Assembly (NCBI RefSeq): GCF_003012795.1
Contig: NZ_PXYH01000010.1
Span: 62,001-126,000 of the forward strand
Reading direction: 5' to 3'
Length of the DNA: 64,000 nt
Source: Zobellella taiwanensis
GTDB lineage: Bacteria; Pseudomonadota; Gammaproteobacteria; Enterobacterales; Aeromonadaceae
The first letter of the stretch is position 1, and each line of letters opens with the position of its first letter. Position numbers and translations under genes: made by a program. Below are positions 42,178 to 51,401 of the stretch, piece by piece. The notes beneath the pieces were generated by a model. The model did not search any database, had not been told where the DNA came from, and saw only the letters and a list, made by a program, of their open reading frames with translations.

Positions 42178-42232
42178 TGCCAAGGCCGCCGCTATTGGGT
42201 AAACTGACCCGAATTTGTCCGAGGAGGAAATT

Positions 42233-42553
42233 ATGGATCAGTTTGCCCACATATCGGTGGCCAAAGCCAGCGAACTGCTGGCCGGGGGACGTGCCCGGCT
42301 GGTGGATATCCGCGATCCCCAGTCTTTTGCCCTGGCCCATGCCGAGGGTGCCTTTCATCTTACCAACGACAGCCTGGTGCGTTTTACCCAGGAGGTGGAC
42401 TTCGAGACCCCGGTGATCGTGATGTGTTACCACGGTATCAGCAGCCAGGGGGCGGCCCAGTATCTGATCCACCAGGGCTTTGAGGAAGTCTACAGCCTGG
42501 ATGGCGGCTTTGAGGCCTGGCGCCGCAGCCAGGCGGTGGTCGGGGCCGGATGA
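42233..42553 (+). CDS. glpE: Thiosulfate sulfurtransferase GlpE
   Basis: A 106-residue single-domain rhodanese. The active-site cysteine is Cys 65 in the loop CYHGISSQG. It transfers sulfane sulfur from thiosulfate to cyanide or thioredoxin. GAGGAGGAAA gives an excellent ribosome binding site for the ATG at 42233. Its stop overlaps the glpG start by ATGA. Unlike in E. coli no glpR or glpD follows. Confidence 0.94.
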   Translation: MDQFAHISVAKASELLAGGRARLVDIRDPQSFALAHAEGAFHLTNDSLVRFTQEVDFETPVIVMCYHGISSQGAAQYLIHQGFEEVYSLDGGFEAWRRSQAVVGAG

Positions 42554-43395
42554 AGCTGCTGCTGGTGCTCGACGACCCGCGCCGGGCCCAGGCTTTTGTG
42601 GACTACCTGGCCGAGCTCGGGCTCAAGTGCGAGCTGACCCTGGACGACGATCACAATGTCAGCATCTGGCTGGTCAATGAGTCCCGCTACCAGCAAGCCC
42701 TGGCGGAAGTGAAACGCTTTCTGGCCGAACCCCTGCACCCCCGCTACCAGGAAGCCTCGTGGAAGCGGGGCGATGGCCAGGCACGGTTCAGCCACAGCCC
42801 CCAGGAGGCGGGCTGGCTGAGCGATGTGCTGCGCCAGACCGGGCCGGTCAACATGGCGGTGCTGCTGGCCTGTCTGGCGATCTATGGCCTGAGCTGGCTG
42901 GGGCTGCCCATGTTCGGGTTGCTGTCGTTTCCGCCCCGCTGGGACCTGTTGCTGGGGCTGGAGTTCTGGCGCGCCTTCACCCCGGCGCTGCTGCACTTTT
43001 CCCTGATGCACCTGGTGTTCAACCTGTTCTGGTGGTGGTATCTGGGCGGCATGGTGGAGCGCCGCCTGGGGCATGGCAAGCTGCTGACCCTGTTGCTGGC
43101 GGCGGCGGTATTGCCCAATCTGCTGCAGTTCTGGGCCAGTGGTCCCCGTTTCGGCGGCCTGTCCGGGGTGGTTTATGCCCTGCTGGCCTACGTCTGGCTC
43201 AGCGGCCGGCTCAACCCGCGGCGGGGTATCGGCCTGCCGGACGGCATGGCGGTGTTCATGGTGGTCTGGCTGGTACTGGGGTTTGCCGATCTGCTGGGCA
43301 CGCCGGTGGCCAACATGGCGCACCTGGGCGGAGCGCTCATCGGCCTGCTCCAGGCCTGGCTGGACCATCGACCCCGGCCCGCGGCCCGTCACTGA
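42550..43395 (+). CDS. glpG: Rhomboid intramembrane serine protease GlpG
   Basis: A 281-residue rhomboid protease. A cytoplasmic N-terminal domain (residues 1-90) is followed by six membrane helices. The catalytic dyad is Ser 205 in GGLSGVVYA and His 258 in [11 protein letters not shown]; the [14 protein letters not shown] segment around residue 160 carries the conserved His-x3-Asn of the active site. It cleaves membrane protein segments. It is coupled to glpE and converges with the FliL-like gene, overlapping by seven bases. Confidence 0.95.
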   Translation: MKLLLVLDDPRRAQAFVDYLAELGLKCELTLDDDHNVSIWLVNESRYQQALAEVKRFLAEPLHPRYQEASWKRGDGQARFSHSPQEAGWLSDVLRQTGPVNMAVLLACLAIYGLSWLGLPMFGLLSFPPRWDLLLGLEFWRAFTPALLHFSLMHLVFNLFWWWYLGGMVERRLGHGKLLTLLLAAAVLPNLLQFWASGPRFGGLSGVVYALLAYVWLSGRLNPRRGIGLPDGMAVFMVVWLVLGFADLLGTPVANMAHLGGALIGLLQAWLDHRPRPAARH

Positions 43396-43790
43396 TAGAG
43401 AAAGGTGGTGAACAGCAGGCGGCGGATTGGGGTTTGCCCGGTTTCCTGCAGCAGCAGGTCGTTGAGCCGCCGCTGCCCCTCCGCGGCCAGTTCGTTGCGC
43501 ACCGGCAGGGAACGGATTTCCTGCTGGTTTTTCTCCGCCAGCAGGTTGTTGAGGGCATCCCGCAACAGCGGCTGGTGTTGTTCGATCAGCGGTTGTTGAT
43601 CCGGGCGTTCCAGCATCAGGTCGACCGCCACCCGCACATAACCCAGGGTTTGCCCGGAATTCTGGTAGTTGGTAATAATGTCCGGTGTCATGGTGTAGTA
43701 TAGAGGCCCTTCGGGCGGTGCCCCGTCCTGCTGGGCGCTGAGCGGTCCCGCGACCGCCAGCAGCAGGCAGAGGGCTACAAACCTAAACAT
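43389..43790 (-). CDS. FliL-like flagellar basal body-associated family protein
   Basis: A 133-residue secreted or periplasmic protein with an N-terminal signal sequence (FRFVALCLLLAVAGPLSAQ). The mature part has YVRVAVDLMLERPDQQPLIEQHQPLLRDALNNLL and the C-terminal [22 protein letters not shown], matching the FliL periplasmic domain. True FliL carries a membrane anchor and lies in flagellar operons; this stand-alone copy next to glpG is the separate FliL-related protein seen in several gammaproteobacteria. Its role is unknown. Confidence 0.75.
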   Translation of the reverse strand: MFRFVALCLLLAVAGPLSAQQDGAPPEGPLYYTMTPDIITNYQNSGQTLGYVRVAVDLMLERPDQQPLIEQHQPLLRDALNNLLAEKNQQEIRSLPVRNELAAEGQRRLNDLLLQETGQTPIRRLLFTTFLYQ

Positions 43791-43894
43791 CTATCGTGTC
43801 TCCCGACTGGTGAGCAGGCTGGCATTGTTTAAACAAAAGCCTGTCCGGTCAAGAGAATAAGTGCATTTAACTCTAACAAGGCCAGGGAATTGAA

Positions 43895-44470
43895 ATGGCC
43901 CTGTGGTGTCAGGAACAAAGCGTGATACAAACCGCCGATCATGCCTGGAACTGGGGGACGGCGTTGCCCGCCGGCCGGCCCCGGTTGTGCGACTGGCTGG
44001 AAGAAGCCGGCTCGCTCACCCGGCGCCTGCGCCAGCATTGCCGTGACTTCCGGGTGGAGCCCCTGGCCGAGGCGTCCCTGCGTCCGCTCACAGCGGAACA
44101 GGTGCTGTTGCTGGGCGCTGAGCAAGCCTATTGCCGGGAAGTGCTTCTGCTGTGCGACGACCACCCCTGGGTCTTCGCCAGTTCGCTGTACTCGCCCGAC
44201 ACCCGGGAGGCCTTGCCGGCCCTGGCCGGATTGGGCCGTCGGGCGCTCGGCGAGCTGATGTTCGAGGCAGCGGACCTGAGCCGCAGCCGCTTCCAGTTTG
44301 CCGGGCTCGACTCCCGCCAATACCGGCAGCTGGCCGACCATGCCGGCCTGGCGCCGGAGCCGGCGGCCAGCCCCTGGGGCCGGCGCTCCGTGCTCAGCAC
44401 CGGCCAGGCGCGGGTGCTGGTGACCGAATTGTTCTTACCCGCTGCTAATGCCTATCAGGAAATATTGTGA
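43895..44470 (+). CDS. ubiC: Chorismate pyruvate-lyase
   Basis: A 191-residue enzyme that converts chorismate to 4-hydroxybenzoate, the first committed step of ubiquinone synthesis. The family pattern is seen in [16 protein letters not shown] near residue 30, [19 protein letters not shown] near residue 85 and the C-terminal [20 protein letters not shown]. Start at 43895 has only a weak AGGG upstream; a shorter GTG start is possible. The stop overlaps the ubiA start, giving the ubiCA operon. Confidence 0.92.
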   Translation: MALWCQEQSVIQTADHAWNWGTALPAGRPRLCDWLEEAGSLTRRLRQHCRDFRVEPLAEASLRPLTAEQVLLLGAEQAYCREVLLLCDDHPWVFASSLYSPDTREALPALAGLGRRALGELMFEAADLSRSRFQFAGLDSRQYRQLADHAGLAPEPAASPWGRRSVLSTGQARVLVTELFLPAANAYQEIL

Positions 44471-45342
44471 TGACGACGCTGACTTCTGCTCCCCGCCCGC
44501 GCTGGCGGGCTTACCTGGCGCTGGCCCGCCTCGATAAACCCATCGGCAGCCTGCTGTTGCTCTGGCCCACCCTGTGGGCATTGTGGATTGCCGCCGAAGG
44601 CCTGCCGTCGCCCTGGCTGCTGGTGGTGTTTGTGGCCGGCGTTTTTGCCATGCGCTCCGCCGGCTGTGTCATCAATGACTATGCGGATCGCCATATCGAC
44701 GGCCATGTCAAGCGCACCCATGCCCGGCCGCTGCCCGCCGGCGAGCTGACCGAACGCCAGGCCCTGGGCTTTTTCGCCCTGCTGGTGGGAGTCTCCTTCC
44801 TACTGGTGCTGACCACCAATGTCCTCACCATACAGCTGGCCTTCGCCGGGCTGTTCTGGGCCGCACTCTATCCCTTCATGAAGCGCTACACCCACCTGCC
44901 GCAGCTGTTTTTGGGCATCGCCTTTTCCTGGGCCATCCCCATGGCGTTCGCTGCCCAAAGCAACAGCCTGCCGGCCGGCCTCTGGCTGCTGTTTGCCGCC
45001 AAGCTGACCTGGACCGTGGCCTACGATACCATGTACGCCATGGTGGACCGGGACGACGACCTGCGGATCGGAGTCAAGTCCACCGCCATCCTGTTTGGCC
45101 GGCGCGACAAGCTGATCATCGGCCTGCTGCAACTGGTGACCCTGCTGCTGTTGGTGGCGGCGGGCCAGGCCTTCTCCCTGGCCGCGCCCTATTACTGGGG
45201 ATTGCTGGCGGCGGCGGTGTTGTTTGTATATCAGCAACGGTTGATCCGGGACCGGGAGCGGATGCCCTGTTTTCGAGCCTTCCTCAATAATAACTACGCC
45301 GGTATGGTTATCTTTGTCGGGGTGGCGGTGGCCTTGCTGTGA
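44470..45342 (+). CDS. ubiA: 4-hydroxybenzoate octaprenyltransferase
   Basis: A 290-residue polytopic membrane prenyltransferase that attaches the isoprenoid tail to 4-hydroxybenzoate. The Asp-rich motifs are visible: [15 protein letters not shown] near residue 74 and [21 protein letters not shown] near residue 192. AGGA precedes the ATG, which overlaps the ubiC stop by one base (TGATG); an in-frame GTG lies one codon upstream. Length equals the E. coli protein. Confidence 0.96.
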   Translation: MTTLTSAPRPRWRAYLALARLDKPIGSLLLLWPTLWALWIAAEGLPSPWLLVVFVAGVFAMRSAGCVINDYADRHIDGHVKRTHARPLPAGELTERQALGFFALLVGVSFLLVLTTNVLTIQLAFAGLFWAALYPFMKRYTHLPQLFLGIAFSWAIPMAFAAQSNSLPAGLWLLFAAKLTWTVAYDTMYAMVDRDDDLRIGVKSTAILFGRRDKLIIGLLQLVTLLLLVAAGQAFSLAAPYYWGLLAAAVLFVYQQRLIRDRERMPCFRAFLNNNYAGMVIFVGVAVALL

Positions 45343-45395
45343 GCGCGGGACCCGGCGGCGGATGGCACCCGCCGCCGGGTCACGGACTTTAGTGC

Positions 45396-45448
45396 TTGCC
45401 CTGGAGGTATTACTGGATATACTGACAGTAAGCTGTATAAAAAGACAG
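45396..45448 (+). promoter_or_regulatory. lexA promoter with two SOS boxes
   Basis: TTGCCC (45396-45401) and TATACT (45418-45423) form a promoter with 16-base spacing. Two LexA operators match CTG-N10-CAG: CTGGATATACTGACAG (45413-45428), overlapping the -10, and CTGTATAAAAAGACAG (45433-45448). The double operator is the classic arrangement for lexA autoregulation. Confidence 0.92.
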
Positions 45449-45455
45449 GTACCCT

Positions 45456-46073
45456 ATGAAAGCCCTCACGTCCCGCCAGTCCCAGGTGCTGGAGATCATC
45501 AAGGAGCATATCCAGCAGACCGGCATGCCGCCGACCCGCGCCGAAATTGCCCGGTCCCTGGGCTTCAAGTCGGCCAACGCCGCCGAAGAACACCTTAAGG
45601 CCCTGGCCCGCAAGGGCGTGATCGAGATGATGCCGGGTACCTCCCGCGGTATCCGCCTGCCCCAGGAAGAAGAGCCCCAGGAGTCGGATGGCCTGCCACT
45701 GATCGGCCGGGTGGCTGCCGGCGAGCCGATTCTGGCCCAGCAACACATAGAGAGTCATTACCAGCTGGATCCGGCGCTGTTTCATCCGCCCGCCGATTTT
45801 CTGTTGCGGGTCAAGGGCATGAGCATGAAGAACATCGGCATCATGGACGGTGACCTGCTGGCGGTGCACAAGACCCAGGAGGCCCGCAACGGCCAGGTGG
45901 TAGTGGCCAGGCTGGATGACGAAGTCACGGTCAAGCGCTTCCGGCGCCAGGGCAGCAAGGTCAGCCTGCTGCCCGAGAACGAGGAGTTGGCGCCCATCGA
46001 GGTCGACCTGCGCAGCCAGGAGTTGATCATAGAGGGCCTGGCGGTGGGCGTGATCCGCAACACCGATTTCTGA
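45456..46073 (+). CDS. lexA: LexA repressor, SOS response regulator
   Basis: A 205-residue repressor-protease. The N-terminal winged helix-turn-helix ([24 protein letters not shown], residues 25-48) binds SOS boxes. Self-cleavage occurs between Ala 88 and Gly 89 in GRVAAGE, with the catalytic Ser 123 (GMSMKNIG) and Lys 160 (VTVKRF). Two SOS boxes sit immediately upstream. It follows ubiCA as in many gammaproteobacteria, but the usual neighbour dinF is 8 kb away. Confidence 0.97.
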   Translation: MKALTSRQSQVLEIIKEHIQQTGMPPTRAEIARSLGFKSANAAEEHLKALARKGVIEMMPGTSRGIRLPQEEEPQESDGLPLIGRVAAGEPILAQQHIESHYQLDPALFHPPADFLLRVKGMSMKNIGIMDGDLLAVHKTQEARNGQVVVARLDDEVTVKRFRRQGSKVSLLPENEELAPIEVDLRSQELIIEGLAVGVIRNTDF

Positions 46074-46114
46074 CCCGGCCACTTGCACCGGATGGAATGG
46101 GGGGCCAGGCTACC

Positions 46115-46168
46115 TCCCGTTCCCGTTCCCGTTCCCGTTCCCGTTCCCGTTCCCGTTCCCGTTCCCGT
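46115..46168. repeat. Hexanucleotide microsatellite (TCCCGT)9
   Basis: Nine perfect copies of TCCCGT span 54 bases in the lexA-coxB gap, about 40 bases after lexA and 150 bases before the coxB start. It is outside any supported gene. Such tracts change length by slippage, which could alter spacing of promoter elements for the cox operon. Confidence 0.97.
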
Positions 46169-46320
46169 TCCTGCTTTCCAATATTCCTCTTTCTGTTTTT
46201 TTACATTTTCTTAATCAATGCTTTACTTAGTGTGCCGGGCCGATGGATGCGGTAGTCCGGCAGGCACAGGCTCCGTTCTTGCCGTGCACCAGGATAAAAA
46301 ATGGATTTTGGGGGGTGCGT

Positions 46321-47442
46321 GTGAAGCTGATTATTGTGCTGTGTTCCGTGCTGGCGAGCCTGCCCTTGCGGGCACAAGGACGCCTCAACATGACCGAAGG
46401 GGTCACCGAGATCAGCCAGAGGGTGTATGGCCTGCACATGACCATCCTCATCATCTGCGCGGTGATCGGCCTGCTGGTATTCGGGGTCATGTTCTGGGCG
46501 CTGATCCATCATCGCAAATCCAAAGGCGCCAAAGCTGCCCAGTTCCACGAAAGCACCAAGGTGGAAATTCTCTGGACCCTGATCCCCTTTCTGATCCTGG
46601 TGGCCATGGCCATCCCCGCCACCCGCACCCTGGTGGCGATGGAGGATCCCAGCCAATCGGACCTGACGGTGCAAATCACCGGTTCCCAGTGGAAATGGCA
46701 TTACCGTTATTTTGACCAGGACGTCGAGTTTTTCAGCCTGCTCGCGACCTTGCCCCAGCAAATAGACGGCCGCCTGGCCAAGGGTGAAAACTACCTGCTC
46801 GAGGTCGATCGTCCCCTGGTGCTGCCCACGGATCGCAAGGTCCGCTTCCTGATCACCTCCGACGATGTCATCCACTCCTGGTGGGTGCCCGCCTTCGCGG
46901 TCAAAAAGGACGCGATTCCCGGTTTTATCAATGAGGCCTGGACCCGCATCAACGAACCCGGGCTGTATCGTGGCCAGTGTGCCGAGCTGTGCGGCAAGGA
47001 CCATGGCTTTATGCCGATAGTGGTGGAGGCGCGGCCGCCCGAGCAGTTCGAAGCCTGGCTGGACCAGGTGCGGGCGGAGCAGGCAGAGGCCAGGGCCGCC
47101 GAGCAGGCGTTGCTGGCGATGGAAATGAGCCTGGAGGAAATGATGACCCTGGGCGAGCAGGTTTACCTGCGCAGCTGTGCCGCCTGCCACCAGGCCAACG
47201 GCGAGGGTATTCCGGGTGCCTTCCCCGCCCTCAGGGGCAGCGGCATGGTGCTGAAGGACAGGGCCGCCCATATCGATATAGTGCTCTACGGCAAGGCGGG
47301 GACCGCCATGCAGAGTTTCGACCGGCAGCTGGCGCTCAAGGAGCTGGCTGCGGTGATTACCTATGAGCGCAATGCCTGGGGTAACGACACCGGTGATCTG
47401 GTGCAGCCCAAGGACATCCATCAAGCCAGGCAGGGACAGTAG
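46321..47442 (+). CDS. coxB: Cytochrome c oxidase subunit II with fused cytochrome c domain
   Basis: A 373-residue protein. A signal peptide (VKLIIVLCSVLASLPLRAQG) and two membrane helices (about residues 35-60 and 75-100) precede the cupredoxin domain, whose CuA ligands lie in VIHSWWVPAF and the CAELCGKDHGFM loop. A C-terminal cytochrome c domain has the haem-binding motif CAACH near residue 285, making this the caa3-type subunit. The GTG at 46321 is preferred: a GGGGGG run precedes it and the signal peptide starts there; a longer in-frame start at 46243 is less likely. Confidence 0.9.
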   Translation: MKLIIVLCSVLASLPLRAQGRLNMTEGVTEISQRVYGLHMTILIICAVIGLLVFGVMFWALIHHRKSKGAKAAQFHESTKVEILWTLIPFLILVAMAIPATRTLVAMEDPSQSDLTVQITGSQWKWHYRYFDQDVEFFSLLATLPQQIDGRLAKGENYLLEVDRPLVLPTDRKVRFLITSDDVIHSWWVPAFAVKKDAIPGFINEAWTRINEPGLYRGQCAELCGKDHGFMPIVVEARPPEQFEAWLDQVRAEQAEARAAEQALLAMEMSLEEMMTLGEQVYLRSCAACHQANGEGIPGAFPALRGSGMVLKDRAAHIDIVLYGKAGTAMQSFDRQLALKELAAVITYERNAWGNDTGDLVQPKDIHQARQGQ

Positions 47443-47451
47443 GGGGCAGGG

Positions 47452-49062
47452 ATGACACAGTTAGACCGGACACAGACCGCGGACGACCAGCTGGGCCTGG
47501 CGGATGACCATCACCACCATGGCCCGGCCAGGGGCATGATGCGCTGGCTCTTGACCACCAACCACAAGGACATCGGCAGCCTCTACCTGCTGTTCAGCCT
47601 GACCATGTTCCTGCTGGGCGGCAGCATGGCCATGGTGATCCGTGCCGAGCTGTTTCAGCCCGGTCTGCAACTGGTGGACCCCAATTTTTTTAACCAGATG
47701 ACCACCATGCATGGCCTTATCATGGTGTTCGGCGCCGTTATGCCGGCTTTCGTCGGGCTGGCCAACTGGATGATCCCCATGATGATAGGGGCGCCGGACA
47801 TGGCGCTGCCGCGCATGAACAACTGGAGCTTCTGGATCCTGCCCTTTGCCTTCCTGCTGATGTTGAGCTCGTTGTTCATGCCCGGCGGCGGGCCCAACTT
47901 CGGCTGGACCTTCTATGCCCCCCTGTCCACCACCTATGCGCCGGACAGCACGGCCCTGTTCGTGTTCGCCATCCACATCATGGGCATCAGTTCGATCATG
48001 GGAGCGATCAACGTCATCGTCACCATCTGGAACCTGCGCGCGCCGGGCATGACCTGGATGAAACTGCCGTTGTTCTGCTGGACCTGGCTGATCACCGCCT
48101 TCCTGCTGATTGCGGTGATGCCGGTGCTGGCCGGCGCCGTGACCATGGTACTGACCGACAAGTACTTCGGCACCAGCTTTTTCGACGCTGCCGGCGGCGG
48201 CGATCCCGTGCTGTTCCAGCATATTTTCTGGTTTTTCGGCCACCCCGAGGTGTACATCATGATCTTGCCGAGCTTTGGCATTATCTCGGCCATAGTGCCG
48301 GCCTTCAGCCGCAAACGGCTGTTCGGCTACGCTTCCATGGTATACGCCACCGCCTCCATCGCCGGCCTGAGCTTTCTGGTGTGGGCCCACCATATGTTTA
48401 CCGTGGGCATGCCGGTGGCGGCGGAGCTGTTCTTCATGTACTGCACCATGCTGATCTCGGTGCCCACCGGGGTCAAGGTGTTCAACTGGGTGGCCACCAT
48501 GTGGCGGGGCTCCATCAGCTTCGAGGTGCCCATGCTGTTCGCCCTGGCCTTTATCGTGCTGTTTACCATCGGCGGCTTCAGCGGCCTGATGCTGGCCATC
48601 ACCCCGGCCGACTTCCAGTACCACGACACCTACTTCGTGGTGGCCCACTTCCACTATGTGCTGGTGTCCGGCGCCATTTTTTCCATCATGGCGGCGGCCT
48701 ACTACTGGATGCCCAAATGGACCGGCCATATGTTTGACGAGCGGCTGGCGAAATGGCATTTCTGGTGCTCGGTGATTTCGGTGAACATCCTGTTTTTTCC
48801 CATGCACTTCCTCGGCCTGGGCGGCATGCCCCGGCGTATTCCCGATTATTCGCTGCAGTTTGCCGACATTAACGCCCTGGTCAGCCTCGGCGGCTTTGCC
48901 TTCGGCCTGTCCCAGCTGATTTTCGTGGCGGTACTGGTGAAGTGCATTCGTGGCGGCGAGCCGGCGCCGGCCCGTCCCTGGGACGGTGCCGAAGGGCTCG
49001 AATGGACGGTGCCCTCACCGGCGCCTTATCACACCTTCGAAACTCCGCCGGAGGTCAAATGA
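47452..49062 (+). CDS. coxA: Cytochrome c oxidase subunit I
   Basis: A 536-residue haem-copper oxidase catalytic subunit with twelve membrane helices. The ligand-bearing segments are visible: TMHGLIMVFGAVMP (haem a ligand), FWFFGHPEVYIMILP (CuB His and cross-linked Tyr), YATASIAGLSFLVWAHHMFT (two CuB His) and VVAHFHYVLVSGA (haem ligands). The K and D channel residues suggest an A-type oxidase. It is preceded by an AGGGGGCAGGG ribosome binding site and overlaps ctaG by ATGA. Confidence 0.97.
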   Translation: MTQLDRTQTADDQLGLADDHHHHGPARGMMRWLLTTNHKDIGSLYLLFSLTMFLLGGSMAMVIRAELFQPGLQLVDPNFFNQMTTMHGLIMVFGAVMPAFVGLANWMIPMMIGAPDMALPRMNNWSFWILPFAFLLMLSSLFMPGGGPNFGWTFYAPLSTTYAPDSTALFVFAIHIMGISSIMGAINVIVTIWNLRAPGMTWMKLPLFCWTWLITAFLLIAVMPVLAGAVTMVLTDKYFGTSFFDAAGGGDPVLFQHIFWFFGHPEVYIMILPSFGIISAIVPAFSRKRLFGYASMVYATASIAGLSFLVWAHHMFTVGMPVAAELFFMYCTMLISVPTGVKVFNWVATMWRGSISFEVPMLFALAFIVLFTIGGFSGLMLAITPADFQYHDTYFVVAHFHYVLVSGAIFSIMAAAYYWMPKWTGHMFDERLAKWHFWCSVISVNILFFPMHFLGLGGMPRRIPDYSLQFADINALVSLGGFAFGLSQLIFVAVLVKCIRGGEPAPARPWDGAEGLEWTVPSPAPYHTFETPPEVK

Positions 49063-49589
49063 AGGATCATGGCCGCAAGGCGTTCAGGCTGGGCCTGCTG
49101 GCGGCGGGCATGTTCGGTTTTGGCTTTGCCCTGGTGCCGCTCTATGACGTGTTTTGCGACATCACCGGGCTGAACGGAAAAACCGCGAACCGAGCGGCGG
49201 CGGCGTCCCAGGGCCGGGATGAAAACCGGTTGATCACCGTGGAGTTTGTGACCTACCAGGCCAAAGGGCTCAATGGCGATTTTGCTCCGTCGGTGCAGCG
49301 GCTGCAGGTCCATCCGGGCGAGCTGCATCAGGTGGATTTCACCGTTACCAGCCATGGGGCGCAAGACCGGGTGCTGCGGGCCATTCCTTCGGTATCGCCT
49401 GGGGTGGCGGCGGGCTACCTGCGCAAGACCGAATGCTTCTGTTTTCAGGAGCAGCCGCTGGCAGGCCGTTCCCGGGCGGTGATGCCGATGCGGTTTTATG
49501 TGGACGAGGCGCTGCCCGCCGATATCGAGGTGTTTACCCTGTCCTACACCCTGTACGACATCACTGAACAGGCGGCCAAACGCAGCTAG
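49059..49589 (+). CDS. ctaG: Cytochrome c oxidase assembly protein CtaG/Cox11
   Basis: A 176-residue membrane-anchored copper chaperone delivering copper to the CuB site of CoxA. One N-terminal helix (residues 9-27) is followed by the periplasmic domain with VPLYDVFCDITGLNGKT, and the copper-binding KTECFCFQEQPL motif around residue 128. The ATG at 49059 gives an ATGA overlap with coxA, so the longer frame is rejected. It sits in the usual place between coxA and coxC. Confidence 0.94.
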   Translation: MKDHGRKAFRLGLLAAGMFGFGFALVPLYDVFCDITGLNGKTANRAAAASQGRDENRLITVEFVTYQAKGLNGDFAPSVQRLQVHPGELHQVDFTVTSHGAQDRVLRAIPSVSPGVAAGYLRKTECFCFQEQPLAGRSRAVMPMRFYVDEALPADIEVFTLSYTLYDITEQAAKRS

Positions 49590-49602
49590 CAAGGAGGCAA
49601 TC

Positions 49603-50472
49603 ATGGCGGTCAAGACCCAAAGATACTATGTGCCGGCCCAGAGCCCCTGGCCGATTGTGGGTGCCCTGGGGCTGTTCCTGCTGGCGGCGGGAGCGGGCAT
49701 GTGGGCGGCGGGCATCGCCGGCGTCTGGGGGCCCGTGGTGTTTGCCGCCGGCACCCTGGTGATGACCCTGATGCTGTTCGGCTGGTTTTCCAATGTGATC
49801 AGCGAGTCCCATGCCGGTCTGTACAGCGAGCAGATGGACCGCTCTTTTCGCCAGGGGATGACCTGGTTCATCTTCTCGGAAGTGATGTTTTTTGGTGCCT
49901 TCTTCGGCGCCCTGTTCTATGCCCGGGTGCTGTCCGTGCCCTGGCTGGGGGGCGCCGGCAACAACGCCATGACCCACGAGGTGCTGTGGCCCGCGTTCGA
50001 TCCGGTCTGGCCACTGGTGCTGACGCCGGGGGGAATCGAAACCACCGCCATGGGCTGGTTTGGGCTGCCGCTGATCAACACGCTGATCCTGCTGACTTCC
50101 TCGGTGACCGCCCACCTGGCTCATCTGGCGCTGCTGCGTGACCAGCGGCCCCGGGTGGTGCAATGGCTGGGCGCGACCGTCATCCTGGGCGCGCTGTTCC
50201 TGGCGCTGCAGGCCTGGGAGTATGTGCACGCCTACCGGGATCTGGGCCTGCGGCTCGACTCCGGCATCTATGGCAATACGTTCTTCCTGCTGACCGGCTT
50301 CCACGGGGCCCACGTTACCCTGGGGACCCTGATGCTGTTCATCATGTGGCTCAGGATCAACAAGGGACACTTTACCCCCGCCAGCCACTTCGGTTTCCAG
50401 GCCAGCAGCTGGTACTGGCACTTTGTCGACGTGGTCTGGCTCTGCCTGTTTATTTTTGTCTATATTCTATAG
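49603..50472 (+). CDS. coxC: Cytochrome c oxidase subunit III
   Basis: A 289-residue subunit with seven membrane helices. Characteristic parts are YYVPAQSPWPIVGALGLF, WFSNVISESHAGLYSEQMDRSFRQGMTWFIFSEVMFFGAFFGALFYAR (residues about 62-110), and the C-terminal GFQASSWYWHFVDVVWLCLFIFVYIL. AAGGAGG precedes the ATG at 49603. The longer frame overlaps ctaG and is rejected. The conserved Glu in the SEVMFF helix is present. Confidence 0.96.
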   Translation: MAVKTQRYYVPAQSPWPIVGALGLFLLAAGAGMWAAGIAGVWGPVVFAAGTLVMTLMLFGWFSNVISESHAGLYSEQMDRSFRQGMTWFIFSEVMFFGAFFGALFYARVLSVPWLGGAGNNAMTHEVLWPAFDPVWPLVLTPGGIETTAMGWFGLPLINTLILLTSSVTAHLAHLALLRDQRPRVVQWLGATVILGALFLALQAWEYVHAYRDLGLRLDSGIYGNTFFLLTGFHGAHVTLGTLMLFIMWLRINKGHFTPASHFGFQASSWYWHFVDVVWLCLFIFVYIL

Positions 50473-50488
50473 AGGCTCGTTTGGTGCC

Positions 50489-50692
50489 TTATACCGGTGT
50501 TGGGTTGGGCACCACCAGGCCGAGCGACAGGGCCAGGATCAGCAGTAGCACTATGGCACCGGCCAGCCAGAGGCGACGGCCGATATAGCGGCTCATCAGA
50601 GCCGGATCCCGGTTGCCGAGCATGGCCTTAAGGCCCAGCAGCAGGTTGCCTATCATCAGCAGCAACAGCAAAAGCGTCAGCAGTTTCAGCAT
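50489..50692 (-). CDS. DUF2909 twin transmembrane protein
   Basis: A 67-residue protein with two membrane helices (residues 2-24 and 41-61) joined by a basic loop NRDPALMSRYIGRR. It matches the DUF2909 family found beside cytochrome oxidase genes in many proteobacteria, usually in the opposite direction to cox genes as here. Function is unknown; an oxidase assembly role is only a contextual guess. Confidence 0.8.
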   Translation of the reverse strand: MLKLLTLLLLLLMIGNLLLGLKAMLGNRDPALMSRYIGRRLWLAGAIVLLLILALSLGLVVPNPTPV

Positions 50693-50723
50693 GGTGGCTC
50701 GCTATCCGGGGGGAGGTCAGGCC

Positions 50724-51401
50724 TTGAGTATAGGAAAAAGCACAGGATTGCTGATGCTGACCCTGGGCATGACGGCCCTGATGCTGACCATGGGGGTATG
50801 GCAACTGTCCCGGGCTGATGAGAAGCGCCAGCTGCTGCAGGAGTGGCGGGAGCGCAGCGATATTGAGTTGGAGCTTCACGAAGCCCTGGCCCTGCACTCT
50901 TCCTTTGGCTACCGGCTGCGGGTGGGCGGCCTTTACCTGGCGGGAGGCGATCTGTTTCTCGACAACCAGATCCGCGACGGCCGGGTGGGGTACCGGCTGG
51001 TCCGGCCGCTGCAAACATCCTTTGGCCTGCTGGCGGTGGATACCGGCTGGTGGCCGGCGGCGGCGGACCGCGGCCTGCTTCCGGTGGTGGCGCCACCGCC
51101 GGAGGGTACGGTGGCCCTGAGCGGTGTCCTGATCCGCCCCTGGCAGCCGCCCCTGGCGCTGGATGGTGCCGAAGACCCGGCCAGCCGGCGTATCGCCGGG
51201 CTGGATCCTGCGGCACTGGCGCAGCGCTGGGGACAGCAGGTCTTGCCCTTTGTGCTGCGCCTGGAGCAGGAAGGCGGCATGGCGCCGCCGGTAGTCATGG
51301 GGCCGGAGCGGCATCTGGGTTATGCGGTACAGTGGTTTGCCATGACGGTGGCGGTCTGGGTAGCGGCGTGGTGTTTTTTCCGGAGGCGGCATGAAACATA
51401 A
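50724..51401 (+). CDS. SURF1 family cytochrome oxidase biogenesis protein
   Basis: A 225-residue membrane protein with helices at both ends flanking a periplasmic domain (residues about 30-200). It has the SURF1 pattern of an N-terminal MGVWQLSRADEKRQLL, the central GDLFLDNQIRDGRVGYRLVRPL, and the C-terminal GPERHLGYAVQWFAMTVAVWVAAW. It assists haem a insertion into subunit I. The start is a TTG seven bases after GGAGG; a longer ATG start would overlap the divergent DUF2909 gene. Confidence 0.88.
   Translation: MSIGKSTGLLMLTLGMTALMLTMGVWQLSRADEKRQLLQEWRERSDIELELHEALALHSSFGYRLRVGGLYLAGGDLFLDNQIRDGRVGYRLVRPLQTSFGLLAVDTGWWPAAADRGLLPVVAPPPEGTVALSGVLIRPWQPPLALDGAEDPASRRIAGLDPAALAQRWGQQVLPFVLRLEQEGGMAPPVVMGPERHLGYAVQWFAMTVAVWVAAWCFFRRRHET

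Noticed and set aside
46115-46168. Hexamer tract considered as CRISPR-like or iteron array
   Set aside because: Units are only six bases and contiguous with no spacers; it is a microsatellite.
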